From Granulicella sp. dw_53 (lineage in GTDB: Bacteria; Acidobacteriota; Terriglobia; Terriglobales; Acidobacteriaceae), in assembly GCF_018449545.1 (NCBI RefSeq), contig NZ_JAAVUR010000016.1, forward strand, positions 1-64,000: a DNA stretch of 64,000 nt, written 5' to 3'. Below are positions 20,493 through 27,808 of this stretch, one piece after another. Under the pieces are notes generated by a model. It searched no databases. It had not been told where the DNA came from and worked only from the letters and a program-made list of their open reading frames with translations. A program made the position numbers and the translations under genes. The first letter of the stretch is position 1, and every line of letters starts with the position of its first letter.

Positions 20493-20957
20493 TTACGAGG
20501 AGAAGCTGGAGCCGCAGCCGCAGCTCTTGGTGGAGTTGGGGTTGATGAAGTTAAAGCCCTGGCGCATGAGGGTCTCTTCGAAGTCGAGGACCATGCCGGT
20601 GAGGTAGATGAAGCTCTTGGGGTCGACGAAGATGCGGATGGGGGCGGAGGCGGTGTCGTCGAAGAGGAAGGTGCGATCGCGGTCGCGGGCCTTGGAGTCG
20701 AAGCGGATGCTGTAGCTGAGGCCGGAGCAGCCTCCGCCCTGAATGCCGACGCGCAGGCCACCCTGCTCCGGAGAGACGTTCTCCTTGGCCATGGCGGCGC
20801 GGATGCGCTTGAGGGCCTTGGGGGTGAGGCGAATTCCCTTCACCGCGGCCTCGGGGGACATGCCGTCCGGGGTGAGGAGGGTGACGCCGGCGAGCGGGTC
20901 GGGCGCGCTGGCGGAGGGCGGCGGTGGGGTGCCGGTGGTGAGTTGAACTGTTGCCAA
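20493..20957 (-). CDS. iscA: A-type Fe-S carrier IscA/ErpA
   Basis: Takes part in transfer of Fe-S clusters to target proteins. The 154-residue protein is longer than the usual 107-115 because of an N-terminal proline/alanine-rich extension of about 35 residues. The conserved core has the first cysteine in GIQGGGCSGLSY near residue 80 and the CGCGSSF pair at the very C-terminus, the three expected cysteines. It could equally be named ErpA; position in the isc cluster favours IscA. It is followed by a strong terminator. Confidence 0.92.
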   Translation of the reverse strand: MATVQLTTGTPPPPSASAPDPLAGVTLLTPDGMSPEAAVKGIRLTPKALKRIRAAMAKENVSPEQGGLRVGIQGGGCSGLSYSIRFDSKARDRDRTFLFDDTASAPIRIFVDPKSFIYLTGMVLDFEETLMRQGFNFINPNSTKSCGCGSSFSS

Positions 20958-21048
20958 AGTCTTTACCTCGGGGGCTGGGCCCCGTACTGATTCGATTCTT
21001 TCGGGAGGCTTAGGCCGTCCCTGGAACTATGGATAACGTTCCCTATGC

Positions 21049-21082
21049 GATACGGCGCGGCGAATGTTCGCCGCGCCGTATC
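21049..21082. other. Perfect 16-bp hairpin between iscU and iscA
   Basis: A GC-rich 16-base arm at 21049-21064 is exactly complementary to 21067-21082, leaving two bases at the tip. It lies 19 bases beyond the iscU stop codon on the minus strand and about 90 bases before iscA. There is no T-run, so it is not a plain intrinsic terminator. It could protect the upstream mRNA 3' end or reduce iscA expression. Confidence 0.8.
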
Positions 21083-21100
21083 AGGGGTGAAGCGAGGTGC

Positions 21101-21526
21101 TTAGTGAGCCGCGACGGCCACAGGTGCGCCTGCGGTCTCGGTGACGTTGTTCTTCTTCTTCCAGTCGCCGATGGCTGCACGGATCGCGTCTTCCGCGAGG
21201 ACCGAGCAGTGGATCTTGACTGGAGGAAGCGCGAGTTCCTTGACGATATCGGTGTTGGTGATCGCGAGGGCCTCGTCGATGGTCTTGCCCTTGACCCACT
21301 CGGTGGCGAGGGAGCTGGAGGCGATGGCCGAACCGCAGCCGAAGGTCTTGAACTTGGCGTCCTCGATGACGTTGGTTTCAGGGTTGACGCGAATCTGGAG
21401 GCGCATGACGTCGCCACACTCCGGCGCGCCGACGAGACCGGTGCCGACTTCAGTGGAGGCCTTATCCATCTGACCGACGTTGCGGGGATTGTTGTAGTGG
21501 TCGATTACCTTGTCGCTATATGCCAT
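21101..21526 (-). CDS. iscU: Fe-S scaffold protein IscU
   Basis: Scaffold on which [2Fe-2S] and [4Fe-4S] clusters are built from IscS sulphur. The 141-residue protein starts MAYSDKVIDHYNNPRNVG, as IscU does. Its three cysteines are in PECGDVM near residue 37, FGCGSAIASS near 63 and IHCSVLAEDA near 106, with the conserved aspartate after the first. The motif recognised by HscA (usually LPPVK) is present as ALPPVKIH near residue 100. A 15-residue alanine-rich tail follows the usual end. Confidence 0.97.
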   Translation of the reverse strand: MAYSDKVIDHYNNPRNVGQMDKASTEVGTGLVGAPECGDVMRLQIRVNPETNVIEDAKFKTFGCGSAIASSSLATEWVKGKTIDEALAITNTDIVKELALPPVKIHCSVLAEDAIRAAIGDWKKKNNVTETAGAPVAVAAH

Positions 21527-21599
21527 GATGTGCTCCTCGTCTCTTGTTTAGATGATACTCCGGCGTTTTAGGTGCGCCGGGTTGAATATCGTTCGTCGT

Positions 21600-21878
21600 T
21601 CAGTTCAGATGAAGCAAATGTGATTCCGGAGAGGCTTTGTAGCTCTCTCGCCAATGATCTGTCTCAAGAGCTTGTCTTACTGCTCTTTGCTTGCCCCATT
21701 CGACGCCGAAGGGCAAGGCCGAGAACATGAGCGATACGCCGATCAGGAATGCTACCGACAACGGAATCATCGAGTGGTCAGCGAACATGGCCTTGAACTG
21801 AGTCGGACCGAACATTACAAAGGAAATGCCCCCAGCCAAAGCCATCTTGCGCTTCAATTCCGAGTTGATTGCTTTCAT
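21600..21878 (-). CDS. Small two-segment membrane protein inside the isc operon
   Basis: Starting at the ATG before KAINSELKRKM, the product is 92 residues with hydrophobic segments near 15-30 and 35-55, then a basic/aromatic soluble tail ending SHLLHLN. It lies 20 bases after iscS and about 75 bases before iscU on the same strand, so it must be read with the isc genes. No Fe-S motif or cysteine is present. I know of no standard isc gene of this kind; it looks like an insertion into the operon. Confidence 0.6.
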   Translation of the reverse strand: MKAINSELKRKMALAGGISFVMFGPTQFKAMFADHSMIPLSVAFLIGVSLMFSALPFGVEWGKQRAVRQALETDHWRESYKASPESHLLHLN

Positions 21879-21898
21879 CAGCCAGTTCCTCAAAAAAA

Positions 21899-23179
21899 TT
21901 AGTGGGCAGCCCACTCGATTTTGGTGAGGTCGATGCCTTCTTTCACCATCTCGTAGAGAGGGGAGAGCTCACGAAGCTTGAGGACTACGTCGATGAGCTT
22001 GTCGGAGACGTAATCGACTTCGGCCTTGGTGTTGAAGCGGCCTAGACCGAAGCGGATGGAGCTGTGGGCGACGTCGTCTCCAAGGCCGAGGGCCTTGAGG
22101 ACGTAGCTGGGTTCCAGGGTGGCCGAGGTGCAGGCCGAGCCGGAGGAGACTGCTATGTCATTGATTCCCATGAGCAGGCTCTCACCTTCGACGTAGACGA
22201 AGCTCATATTGAGGTTGCCGGGAAGGTGATGGTCCATGTTGCCGTTGACATGGATGTGGTCCAGGGCCTTTTCGAACTTGGCGCGGAGGTAGTCGCGCAA
22301 CTCGATCTCACGCTTGGCCTCGGCTTCCATCTCGTTCATGGCGATCTCGCAGGCTGCGCCGAGTCCGACGATGCCGGGGACGTTCAGAGTGCCGCTGCGC
22401 ATGCCGCGCTCGTGGCCTCCGCCGTTGATCTGCTCAGAGATCTGGACGCGGGGGTTGCGGCGGCGGACGTAGAGGGCGCCGACGCCCTTGGGCCCGTAGA
22501 GTTTGTGGCCGGAGAGGGAGAGGACGTCGATGTTGTCCTTCTGGACGTCGACGGGGATCTTTCCGACGGCCTGGACGGCGTCGGTGTGGAAGATGACGCC
22601 CTTCTCGTGGCAAAGTTTGCCGATCTCGGCGATGGGTTGAATGACGCCGATCTCGTTGTTGGCGTACATGATGGAGACCAGGATGGTCTTGTCATCTATG
22701 GCGCGCTTGAGGTCTTCCATGTCGATGAGGCCATCGGCCTGGACAGGCAGGTAGGTAACGCGGAAGCCCTGCTTTTCCAGCTTCTTACAAGTGTCGAGGA
22801 CGGCTTTGTGCTCGGTGGCCTGGGTGATGATGTGGTTGCCACGCTCGCGGTACATCTCGGCGATGCCCTTGAGTGCAAGGTTGTTGGACTCCGTGGCTCC
22901 AGAGGTGAAGATGATCTCCTTGGCGGAGGAACCGATAAGCTTGGCGATCTGTTCGCGAGCCTTCTCCACGGCCTGCTCTGCTTCCCAGCCGAAGGAGTGG
23001 TTGCGGCTGGCGGCGTTGCCGAACTTCACCCCGAAGTAAGGCATCATGGCCTCAAGGACGCGGGGGTCCATGGGGGTGGTGGCGTGGTTGTCCATATAGA
23101 TGGGGAGGTGGACTCCCTCCGGCAGCGGGACCGAAGACTCGGTGATGACGACTCCGTTATTGCTCATTTCATTGCTCAT
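21899..23179 (-). CDS. iscS: Cysteine desulfurase IscS
   Basis: PLP enzyme that removes sulphur from cysteine and passes it to IscU. It has NHATTPMDPRV near the N-terminus, the PLP lysine in LSGHKLYGPKG, and the mobile-loop cysteine in SSGSACTSA, which marks the group I (IscS/NifS) type. It ends with an IEWAAH-type tail. I choose the ATG at 23179, because TAGGAGC lies six bases before it, rather than the in-frame ATG further upstream. About 65 bases separate it from iscR. Confidence 0.96.
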   Translation of the reverse strand: MSNEMSNNGVVITESSVPLPEGVHLPIYMDNHATTPMDPRVLEAMMPYFGVKFGNAASRNHSFGWEAEQAVEKAREQIAKLIGSSAKEIIFTSGATESNNLALKGIAEMYRERGNHIITQATEHKAVLDTCKKLEKQGFRVTYLPVQADGLIDMEDLKRAIDDKTILVSIMYANNEIGVIQPIAEIGKLCHEKGVIFHTDAVQAVGKIPVDVQKDNIDVLSLSGHKLYGPKGVGALYVRRRNPRVQISEQINGGGHERGMRSGTLNVPGIVGLGAACEIAMNEMEAEAKREIELRDYLRAKFEKALDHIHVNGNMDHHLPGNLNMSFVYVEGESLLMGINDIAVSSGSACTSATLEPSYVLKALGLGDDVAHSSIRFGLGRFNTKAEVDYVSDKLIDVVLKLRELSPLYEMVKEGIDLTKIEWAAH

Positions 23180-23244
23180 TGTTGCTCCTAAATTCGATAG
23201 CAGTTCTATTGCAGAGGGCAGATGCAAAACTCCGGCGAGGACCG

Positions 23245-23724
23245 CTAGACAGCGATGGTCACCAAGCCACCGCCCACCGGGGCTCTCTCGACGTGGTCGG
23301 GATCGGGAACCTCGATTAGATCGGCGATCCTGATGGCGCTGAGCAGGTCTTTAATACTGTCATTCACCTTGCGCAGTGGTTCTTTGATGGTGCAATGGCC
23401 AGCAAGGTCGCAAGTTCCATGGATGGTGATGCAACTGGTGATGAAAAGTGGACCGTCGATGGCACGGATCACCTCGAAGGCAGAGATCTCATCTGCTGGA
23501 CGGGAGAGGGCGTAGCCTCCGTTGGTTCCGGCGTGCGAGACCAAGAGACCAGCCTTCGCCAGCGTCTGGAGGATCTTTGCAAGCAGCTGAGGAGGAATGT
23601 GATACGCCTCAGCGATGTCTTTTGCGCTTTGCGCCACATGTTGCGTGGCGCCGGGGCCTGACTGCTCCGCGAGATACTTGAGAGCCATCAGACCGTAATC
23701 AGCTTTTTTGGTCAGGCGCAGCAT
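23245..23724 (-). CDS. iscR: Rrf2-family Fe-S regulator IscR
   Basis: Represses or activates isc genes according to whether it carries a [2Fe-2S] cluster. From the ATG at 23724 (GGGGGA upstream) the product is 159 residues. The N-terminal winged helix starts MLRLTKKADYGLMALKYLA. Three cysteines follow in the order Cys-x6-Cys-x5-Cys (SCITIHGTCDLAGHC, near residue 95), one residue longer in the first gap than in E. coli IscR. It is the first gene of the isc run and probably controls itself through the site at 23769-23800. Confidence 0.92.
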   Translation of the reverse strand: MLRLTKKADYGLMALKYLAEQSGPGATQHVAQSAKDIAEAYHIPPQLLAKILQTLAKAGLLVSHAGTNGGYALSRPADEISAFEVIRAIDGPLFITSCITIHGTCDLAGHCTIKEPLRKVNDSIKDLLSAIRIADLIEVPDPDHVERAPVGGGLVTIAV

Positions 23725-23768
23725 ATCGTGGTCCCCCATTGGTGCAGAGACGGCTAGAAAACACCCGA

Positions 23769-23800
23769 CCCTACAGTCTTGTTTAGTGTAGTCCGTAGGG
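23769..23800. promoter_or_regulatory. Candidate IscR operator upstream of iscR
   Basis: CCCTACAGTCT at one end and AGTCCGTAGGG at the other form an imperfect inverted repeat (9 of 11 positions) around a ten-base AT-rich centre. It lies 45-76 bases upstream of the iscR start. Rrf2 proteins bind such dyads. The dyad is seen; IscR binding is inferred. Confidence 0.5.
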
Positions 23801-23920
23801 AAATAGGACGCAACCGGGATCTCCGCGATGCCGAAATAGGCTAAAGGCAGACTGCAAGAAAGAAAACAGGATTGACAAGCTGCCCGGGGTTGAGGAGAAT
23901 TCATCAATCACACCTCCCCC

Positions 23921-24079
23921 ATGACCCCCCAGTGCAAACACCCCATCGTCAAAGTTGTCGCCCGCGAGGACGACGCAGAATTTGTTGAGTGCCAAAGCTG
24001 CGGAGAGGTCTTCGACTCCGCAGAGTACAGCGATATGGCGATCGAGGAAGAGGCGGCGGCAGAGTCCACCGAAGACTAG
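23921..24079 (+). CDS. 52-residue zinc-ribbon microprotein
   Basis: A short frame starting MTPQCKHPIVKVVAR. It has C-x-H at residues 5-7 and C-x-x-C in ECQSCGEVFD near residue 24, followed by an acidic tail of Glu and Ala ending STED. This is a one-knuckle zinc-ribbon layout. It lies divergent from iscR and converges on pgsA. The GAGGAG at about 23893 is rather far from the ATG. Coding is supported by the motif and by the composition. Confidence 0.6.
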   Translation: MTPQCKHPIVKVVAREDDAEFVECQSCGEVFDSAEYSDMAIEEEAAAESTED

Positions 24080-24122
24080 TTCACAGGTTCTCTTTTCTGG
24101 CTGCAAGAGGCTTTGCTTGCTG

Positions 24123-24785
24123 CTAGACCTGCGTCTGCGCCGGGGCGCTCATCCTGCGGATGACGATCCAAGCATATTGAGCCGCGGAGAGCGGCGCGAG
24201 GACAGCGATGAGGCCGACCAGGCCGTCGCGCAGCATGGCGACCTGCGGCAAGGCGAAGATGCGTTCGCAGAGGACCGCCGTCAGGGTGATGATCTGGAAG
24301 AGGGTGTTGAGCTTGCCGAAGAAGCTGGGGTGGAAGTCGCGCAGGGTTCCGGTGGCAAAGAGCAGGGTTGCGATGAGCAGAATTCCGAGATCGCGGCTGA
24401 AGACGAGCACGGTGACGTAACGCGGCATGAGACCGACGTGGGTGAAGACAAGGAAGAGCGTGCTGAGGAGGAGCTTGTCGGCGATGGGGTCGAGGTAGAG
24501 GCCGAGGGTGGTGCGCTGCGAGAGCCAGCGGGCTAAGAGGCCGTCGAGGGCGTCGGAGATACCGGCGAGGAGGAAGAGGGCGAAGGCCATGCGGTAGTGC
24601 GCGTCGAGGATCTCAATCACGAGAAACGGGATGATGAAGAGCCGTAGAAGCGTGAGCAGGTTCGGCGCGGCGCGGAATTGGCTTAGGAACGGCACGATGG
24701 GGTGAGCCAATCGTAATTCATAGGAGGACTCAGAAGCAGCGTGGTTGCCCGAATAGGTAGCTTGCTTTAGACTGAAATGACGCAT
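24123..24785 (-). CDS. pgsA: CDP-diacylglycerol-glycerol-3-phosphate 3-phosphatidyltransferase
   Basis: Makes phosphatidylglycerophosphate, the precursor of phosphatidylglycerol and cardiolipin, in the inner membrane. The 220-residue protein has the CDP-alcohol phosphatidyltransferase signature spread over residues 72-96: DGLLAR, then G eight residues on, then two aspartates in LDPIADK. Four to five hydrophobic segments fill the chain. The N-terminal 30 residues vary in the family, so the start could be later. It is separated from tRNA-Val by 2 bases on the opposite strand. Confidence 0.92.
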   Translation of the reverse strand: MRHFSLKQATYSGNHAASESSYELRLAHPIVPFLSQFRAAPNLLTLLRLFIIPFLVIEILDAHYRMAFALFLLAGISDALDGLLARWLSQRTTLGLYLDPIADKLLLSTLFLVFTHVGLMPRYVTVLVFSRDLGILLIATLLFATGTLRDFHPSFFGKLNTLFQIITLTAVLCERIFALPQVAMLRDGLVGLIAVLAPLSAAQYAWIVIRRMSAPAQTQV

Positions 24786-24787
24786 GC

Positions 24788-24864
24788 AGGCGCGTAGCTC
24801 AGTTGGTTAGAGCGCTACCTTGACACGGTAGAGGTCAGCGGTTCGAATCCGCTCGTGCCTACCA
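24788..24864 (+). tRNA. tRNA-Val (GAC anticodon)
   Basis: A complete 77-base cloverleaf. The acceptor arm AGGCGCG pairs with CGTGCCT (one G-T), the D arm is GCTC...GAGC, the anticodon stem CTACC/GGTAG holds loop TTGACAC, and the T arm is AGCGG-TTCGAAT-CCGCT. The discriminator is A and CCA is encoded. The anticodon GAC reads GUC and GUU valine codons. Its 3' end is the probable attachment site of the integrase directly after it. Confidence 0.97.
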
Positions 24865-24893
24865 TATCCTTTCAATTACTTGTGGTAAGAATC

Positions 24894-24932
24894 TGGGAAC
24901 AGATGCCAAGTGGCTGGGAACGATGTGGGAAC
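24894..24932. repeat. Three TGGGAAC direct repeats (arm-type integrase sites)
   Basis: TGGGAAC occurs at 24894, 24915 and 24926, in the 108-base gap between the tRNA 3' end and the integrase stop. Tyrosine integrases bind short direct repeats beside the core attachment site, so these are plausible arm sites. The repeats are seen; the role is inferred. Confidence 0.55.
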
Positions 24933-24972
24933 ATCCTGCAGTGCGGCACCCTCCCATTCTTCTCTTTCTTTC

Positions 24973-26139
24973 CTATGTTTGTTGAGGCGTTCGGTTGAAG
25001 AGCACATCGACCGCCTTGCTCTGAGCGACGCGCTTCTTGTCCATTCCTGCGTGGGTGTACACCTCCATGGTGGTGCTTACCTTGGCATGCCGCATCAGCT
25101 CCTGCACCACCTTCACATCGCTTCCGGTGGCAGCCAGTAACGAGCTGTAGGTGTGACGGAAGGTATGCCAGCCGATGTGTTTGGTGATTCCTGCCCTCTT
25201 CGCCGCGGGTTGCAGGATCCTGCTGCGCAGGATGTCAGGCCAGACCGGCAATTTACCGAAGAGTCTCTCGCTGGCAAAGATCCAGTCGGTATCCGCCCCG
25301 AAGGCACAGAGACCGCGCCATGCGATCAGACGTTGGAGGGTGATCGCATCCAGGGGCACAGGCTGCTGCGAGACCTCCGTCTTGCAAGGACCGATACTCC
25401 CAGAGACGTACGAACGCAGAACGTTGGCCGTCTTCCTGACGAAATCGATGTCCTCCCATTTGAGGCCCAGCACCTCACAGACGCGAAGGCCGGTGGTAGC
25501 GCAGATGCCTCCCATGACCCGCTCGCGGTCTGGAAGAACCGCCATCAGCGCGCGGAACTCTTCGCCCGTGAGCGTATCCGGCACCCGTTTTCGTCCCGCC
25601 TTGACTCTCACCAGGGCGATCGGGTTCTCCTGCTGCCCGAGGAAGCCCCAGCGAATCGCGTGACGGAAGATGGTGCTCATCAGATTGCGAATCTTGGTCC
25701 GAGTTGAAGCAGCAAGCTTCAGAGTCTTGAGCCAGTCTTCCACCTCCACGCTGGTCACTCGCCGAAGGGGATAGTCCCCCCAGCGCGGAACAATGTAGAG
25801 TTTCAAGCAGTTTTGATACACGAGTTTTGTTGCCCGGGTCTTGCCCTCGTGCGTGTCCATTGGCATTTCCTTCATACGGTAGTGCTCCACAAGTTTGTGG
25901 ACCGTAACGACAGATCCGCCGTGGTCGATCGTATACCGGTTGACGCTCAACCGAAGCGTCTCTGCCGCTCGTTGCGCGTCGGCTTGCGTGCGAAGCTCGC
26001 GAACCGTGCCGACGATCTGCTTGCGCAGTGTTCGCCTGCCCTGTTCGTCGGTCTCGCGCCAACGGTAGACCCATACATCCGGTCCGCTCTTGCGGGGTTC
26101 TGAGTACAACGTACCCAATTGATATCGTGGCCGATTCAT
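24973..26139 (-). CDS. Tyrosine recombinase (site-specific integrase)
   Basis: Integrates and excises the island at tRNA-Val. From the ATG at 26139 the product is 388 residues. It has an Arm-type N-terminal part rich in basic and aromatic residues, a core-binding domain (VEHYRMKEMPM onward) and a catalytic domain. Catalytic residues are Arg in TGLRVCEV, His-x-x-Arg in HTFRHTYSS, His in MRHAKVSTT and Tyr in VYTHAG. It looks intact. The ATG overlaps the stop of the upstream excisionase-like gene by four bases (ATGA), so the two are translationally coupled. Confidence 0.95.
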   Translation of the reverse strand: MNRPRYQLGTLYSEPRKSGPDVWVYRWRETDEQGRRTLRKQIVGTVRELRTQADAQRAAETLRLSVNRYTIDHGGSVVTVHKLVEHYRMKEMPMDTHEGKTRATKLVYQNCLKLYIVPRWGDYPLRRVTSVEVEDWLKTLKLAASTRTKIRNLMSTIFRHAIRWGFLGQQENPIALVRVKAGRKRVPDTLTGEEFRALMAVLPDRERVMGGICATTGLRVCEVLGLKWEDIDFVRKTANVLRSYVSGSIGPCKTEVSQQPVPLDAITLQRLIAWRGLCAFGADTDWIFASERLFGKLPVWPDILRSRILQPAAKRAGITKHIGWHTFRHTYSSLLAATGSDVKVVQELMRHAKVSTTMEVYTHAGMDKKRVAQSKAVDVLFNRTPQQT

Positions 26140-26429
26140 AGAAAGTTCTTCCTTTCTGCTGAACGGCCCTCGTCGCTGCCTGATGTTACCTCTGATTGCA
26201 TCCAGGAATCGAGTTCGGAGAGACGAAATCGCCACATCCGCTTGGGTCCTTTCCCGATCCCATACCCAGGTACCGCGCCGCGACGGGCCAGGCGAAGAAG
26301 AGTCTTACGGGACAGGCAAAGATGAGCAGCCGCTCGCGCGCCGTCCACGTAGGGCTCAGATGGAATCTTGGAAGCTGCCGATGGTTGACAATGCTCGACC
26401 TCAAGTCCGAGAACGCAGAACGAAAGCAA
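26136..26429 (-). CDS. Excisionase-like HTH protein
   Basis: A 97-residue small DNA-binding protein of the MerR-like excisionase type. Residues about 27-75 give YVDGARAAAHLCLSRKTLLR, then GAVPGYGIGKGPKRMWRFRLSELDSWM, the usual helix-turn-helix, wing and final helix. It probably directs excision by the integrase it is coupled to by an ATGA overlap. The N-terminal 20 residues may not be translated. Identity as excisionase, rather than a regulator of the integrase, is inferred from position. Confidence 0.8.
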   Translation of the reverse strand: MLSFCVLGLEVEHCQPSAASKIPSEPYVDGARAAAHLCLSRKTLLRLARRGAVPGYGIGKGPKRMWRFRLSELDSWMQSEVTSGSDEGRSAERKNFL

Positions 26430-26525
26430 TGTCTCTCGTGCCCGATGAAGCCGACCTAAGTCAAAGTGGCAATGGATTGGTATTTATTGATATTTTTCCG
26501 AATCCGGGTACTCGGGACGTCGTAT

Positions 26526-27116
26526 CTACGAACGAGAAAAGGAGAGAAGCGGTTGGATATCGTTCTTATCGGCAGCCCGAAGCGCGTCTATATAAACGCG
26601 ACGAAAATCGCCGACGCGCACGATGTCCGCGCGACCCCATGTGAAGATTGGCCTGTTCAATCTCTTCACCACCACATCCGCCATCAGCCGAGCATGACGG
26701 CCGTTGCCGTTAGCAAATGGGTGAATCGAGACGAGACGATGATGAAACCGAATGGCAAGTTCGTCCGGTTCGAAGGTTTGATGTTCGACCCAATAATGAG
26801 CGTCCCCCAACAAAGCCGCCAGTGCCTCACGAATCTGGTAATGAGGAATGCCAATGTTTTTTTCGGTAATCCTATAGGTCCCAGCCCATTTCCACGTCTG
26901 ATCGAACATCCGCAGGTGCAGTTCTCTTATATAGGCTTCTGCAAAAGGATCCTGCCGATTCAAGTTTCGTAGATTGAGCGCCCACCCGTAGGCTTCAAGG
27001 ATGTTCTGGCGCTCCCACTCATTGAGTTCTTCCTTCGTCGTGAGATCGGGGATGAGGTCGTCCTGCTCTTCGGGAGACAGCGCGGTATTTCCGTCTGCTA
27101 TTGTGAAGAGCGTCAT
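26526..27116 (-). CDS. Fic-domain protein, mobile mystery protein B family
   Basis: A 196-residue protein with the Fic motif HPFANGNGRHAR at about residues 132-143, the site that transfers AMP or another nucleotide group to a target protein. The flap and upstream helix are present, and the N-terminal part (ALSPEEQDDLIPDLTTKEELNEWE) is typical of the mobile mystery B family. It overlaps the stop of the upstream mystery A gene by four bases. The pair is known from mobile elements and behaves formally like a toxin with a regulator; its biological effect is not established to my knowledge. Confidence 0.9.
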   Translation of the reverse strand: MTLFTIADGNTALSPEEQDDLIPDLTTKEELNEWERQNILEAYGWALNLRNLNRQDPFAEAYIRELHLRMFDQTWKWAGTYRITEKNIGIPHYQIREALAALLGDAHYWVEHQTFEPDELAIRFHHRLVSIHPFANGNGRHARLMADVVVKRLNRPIFTWGRADIVRVGDFRRVYIDALRAADKNDIQPLLSFSRS

Positions 27117-27562
27117 CGCGATTCACGCTTTCTAACGAGGCGGCGCGTCTCAGCTTCGAGCGCCTCGTGAATTCTGCCGACAGCTTGGTCTTCCAGCGCC
27201 ATCGAGTGCTCTACTCCGAGGACATTCTTCTTTGCTTCGACGCGCGCGCGATTTTCGATCAGATCCTGCATACTGCCCGCTCGTGGAACGAGAGCATAGA
27301 CGAGATCACAATCGAGCGCATTGGCCACGGCGCGTAGACTTTTCAACGTGATGCGGCCTTCCGCTTCACCCTTCTCAAGTTGCAACGGGAGCTGGCGGCT
27401 CGTCCCCAATCTGCGCCCAAGTTCGCCCGATGAGACACCAAGCGCCTGGCGGATGCTGCGTATCCACCCCTTCGACGGACGCGGAGCGGTCCGCGCAGCT
27501 TGATATGGCTCCAGGCTGCGATCCAATTGTTTTAGTCGAAGGTCTTTGAATTCATTGCGCAT
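27113..27562 (-). CDS. HTH protein, mobile mystery protein A family
   Basis: Partner of the Fic protein. From the ATG at 27562 it is 149 residues. The first part is RLKQLDRSLEPYQ, then a Cro/C1-type helix-turn-helix: ALGVSSGELGRRLGTSRQ...LEKGEAEGRITLKSLRAVANAL, at about residues 40-85. The tail is charged and helical. I prefer this start to the in-frame ATG at 27595, because a perfect TTGTCAT/ATGACAA dyad lies at 27564-27580, directly before it. It probably represses its own operon. Confidence 0.88.
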   Translation of the reverse strand: MRNEFKDLRLKQLDRSLEPYQAARTAPRPSKGWIRSIRQALGVSSGELGRRLGTSRQLPLQLEKGEAEGRITLKSLRAVANALDCDLVYALVPRAGSMQDLIENRARVEAKKNVLGVEHSMALEDQAVGRIHEALEAETRRLVRKRESR

Positions 27563-27563
27563 G

Positions 27564-27655
27564 TTGTCATCAAATGACAAGTTATTTATGGTCATCTAAA
27601 GCTTATTTGACTATATTTAAATTGTCAAATGCACGTAAATGACTATTTATATGTG
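27564..27655. promoter_or_regulatory. Operator/promoter of the mobile mystery operon
   Basis: An AT-rich block with repeated TGAC/GTCA elements. TTGTCAT and ATGACAA at 27564-27580 form a perfect dyad with a three-base centre. Further half-sites are GGTCAT at 27590, TTGAC near 27607, TTGTCAAAT near 27622, ATGAC near 27640 and GGTCAC near 27655. The clustering suggests cooperative binding by the HTH protein. Confidence 0.6.
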
Positions 27656-27697
27656 GTCACACTGTTTAGAAATGTGGCAGCAAAGTTCTTTGAGTTG

Positions 27698-27770
27698 CCA
27701 AGCGTCTCTGCTGCTCGCTGCTGGTGCATCGGCTTGCGCGTGAAGCTCACGAACTGTGCCGACGCACGGC
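27698..27770 (-). pseudogene. Relic of a second integrase
   Basis: About 67 bases here align with 25951-26014 inside the intact integrase (most positions match, with small gaps). Translated on the minus strand the relic reads VGTVRELHAQADAP, against VGTVRELRTQADAQ in the integrase. A weaker match, to the start region of the integrase, follows near 27805-27830 (atcgtggcgg). Both lie on the same strand. This marks an earlier integration event next to the present element. Confidence 0.75.
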
Positions 27771-27808
27771 TTCAACCGCCCGTTGCTGCATGAATGATCT
27801 GGGAAATA

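Noticed and set aside
22064..23191. Plus-strand frame of about 375 codons opposite iscS
   Set aside because: Antisense to a certain gene and made of repetitive Val/Gly/Asp; no domain.
24841..24864. Search for a second copy of the tRNA-Val 3' end as the right island border
   Set aside because: I found no matching run by eye anywhere to the right in the window; the border is undetermined.
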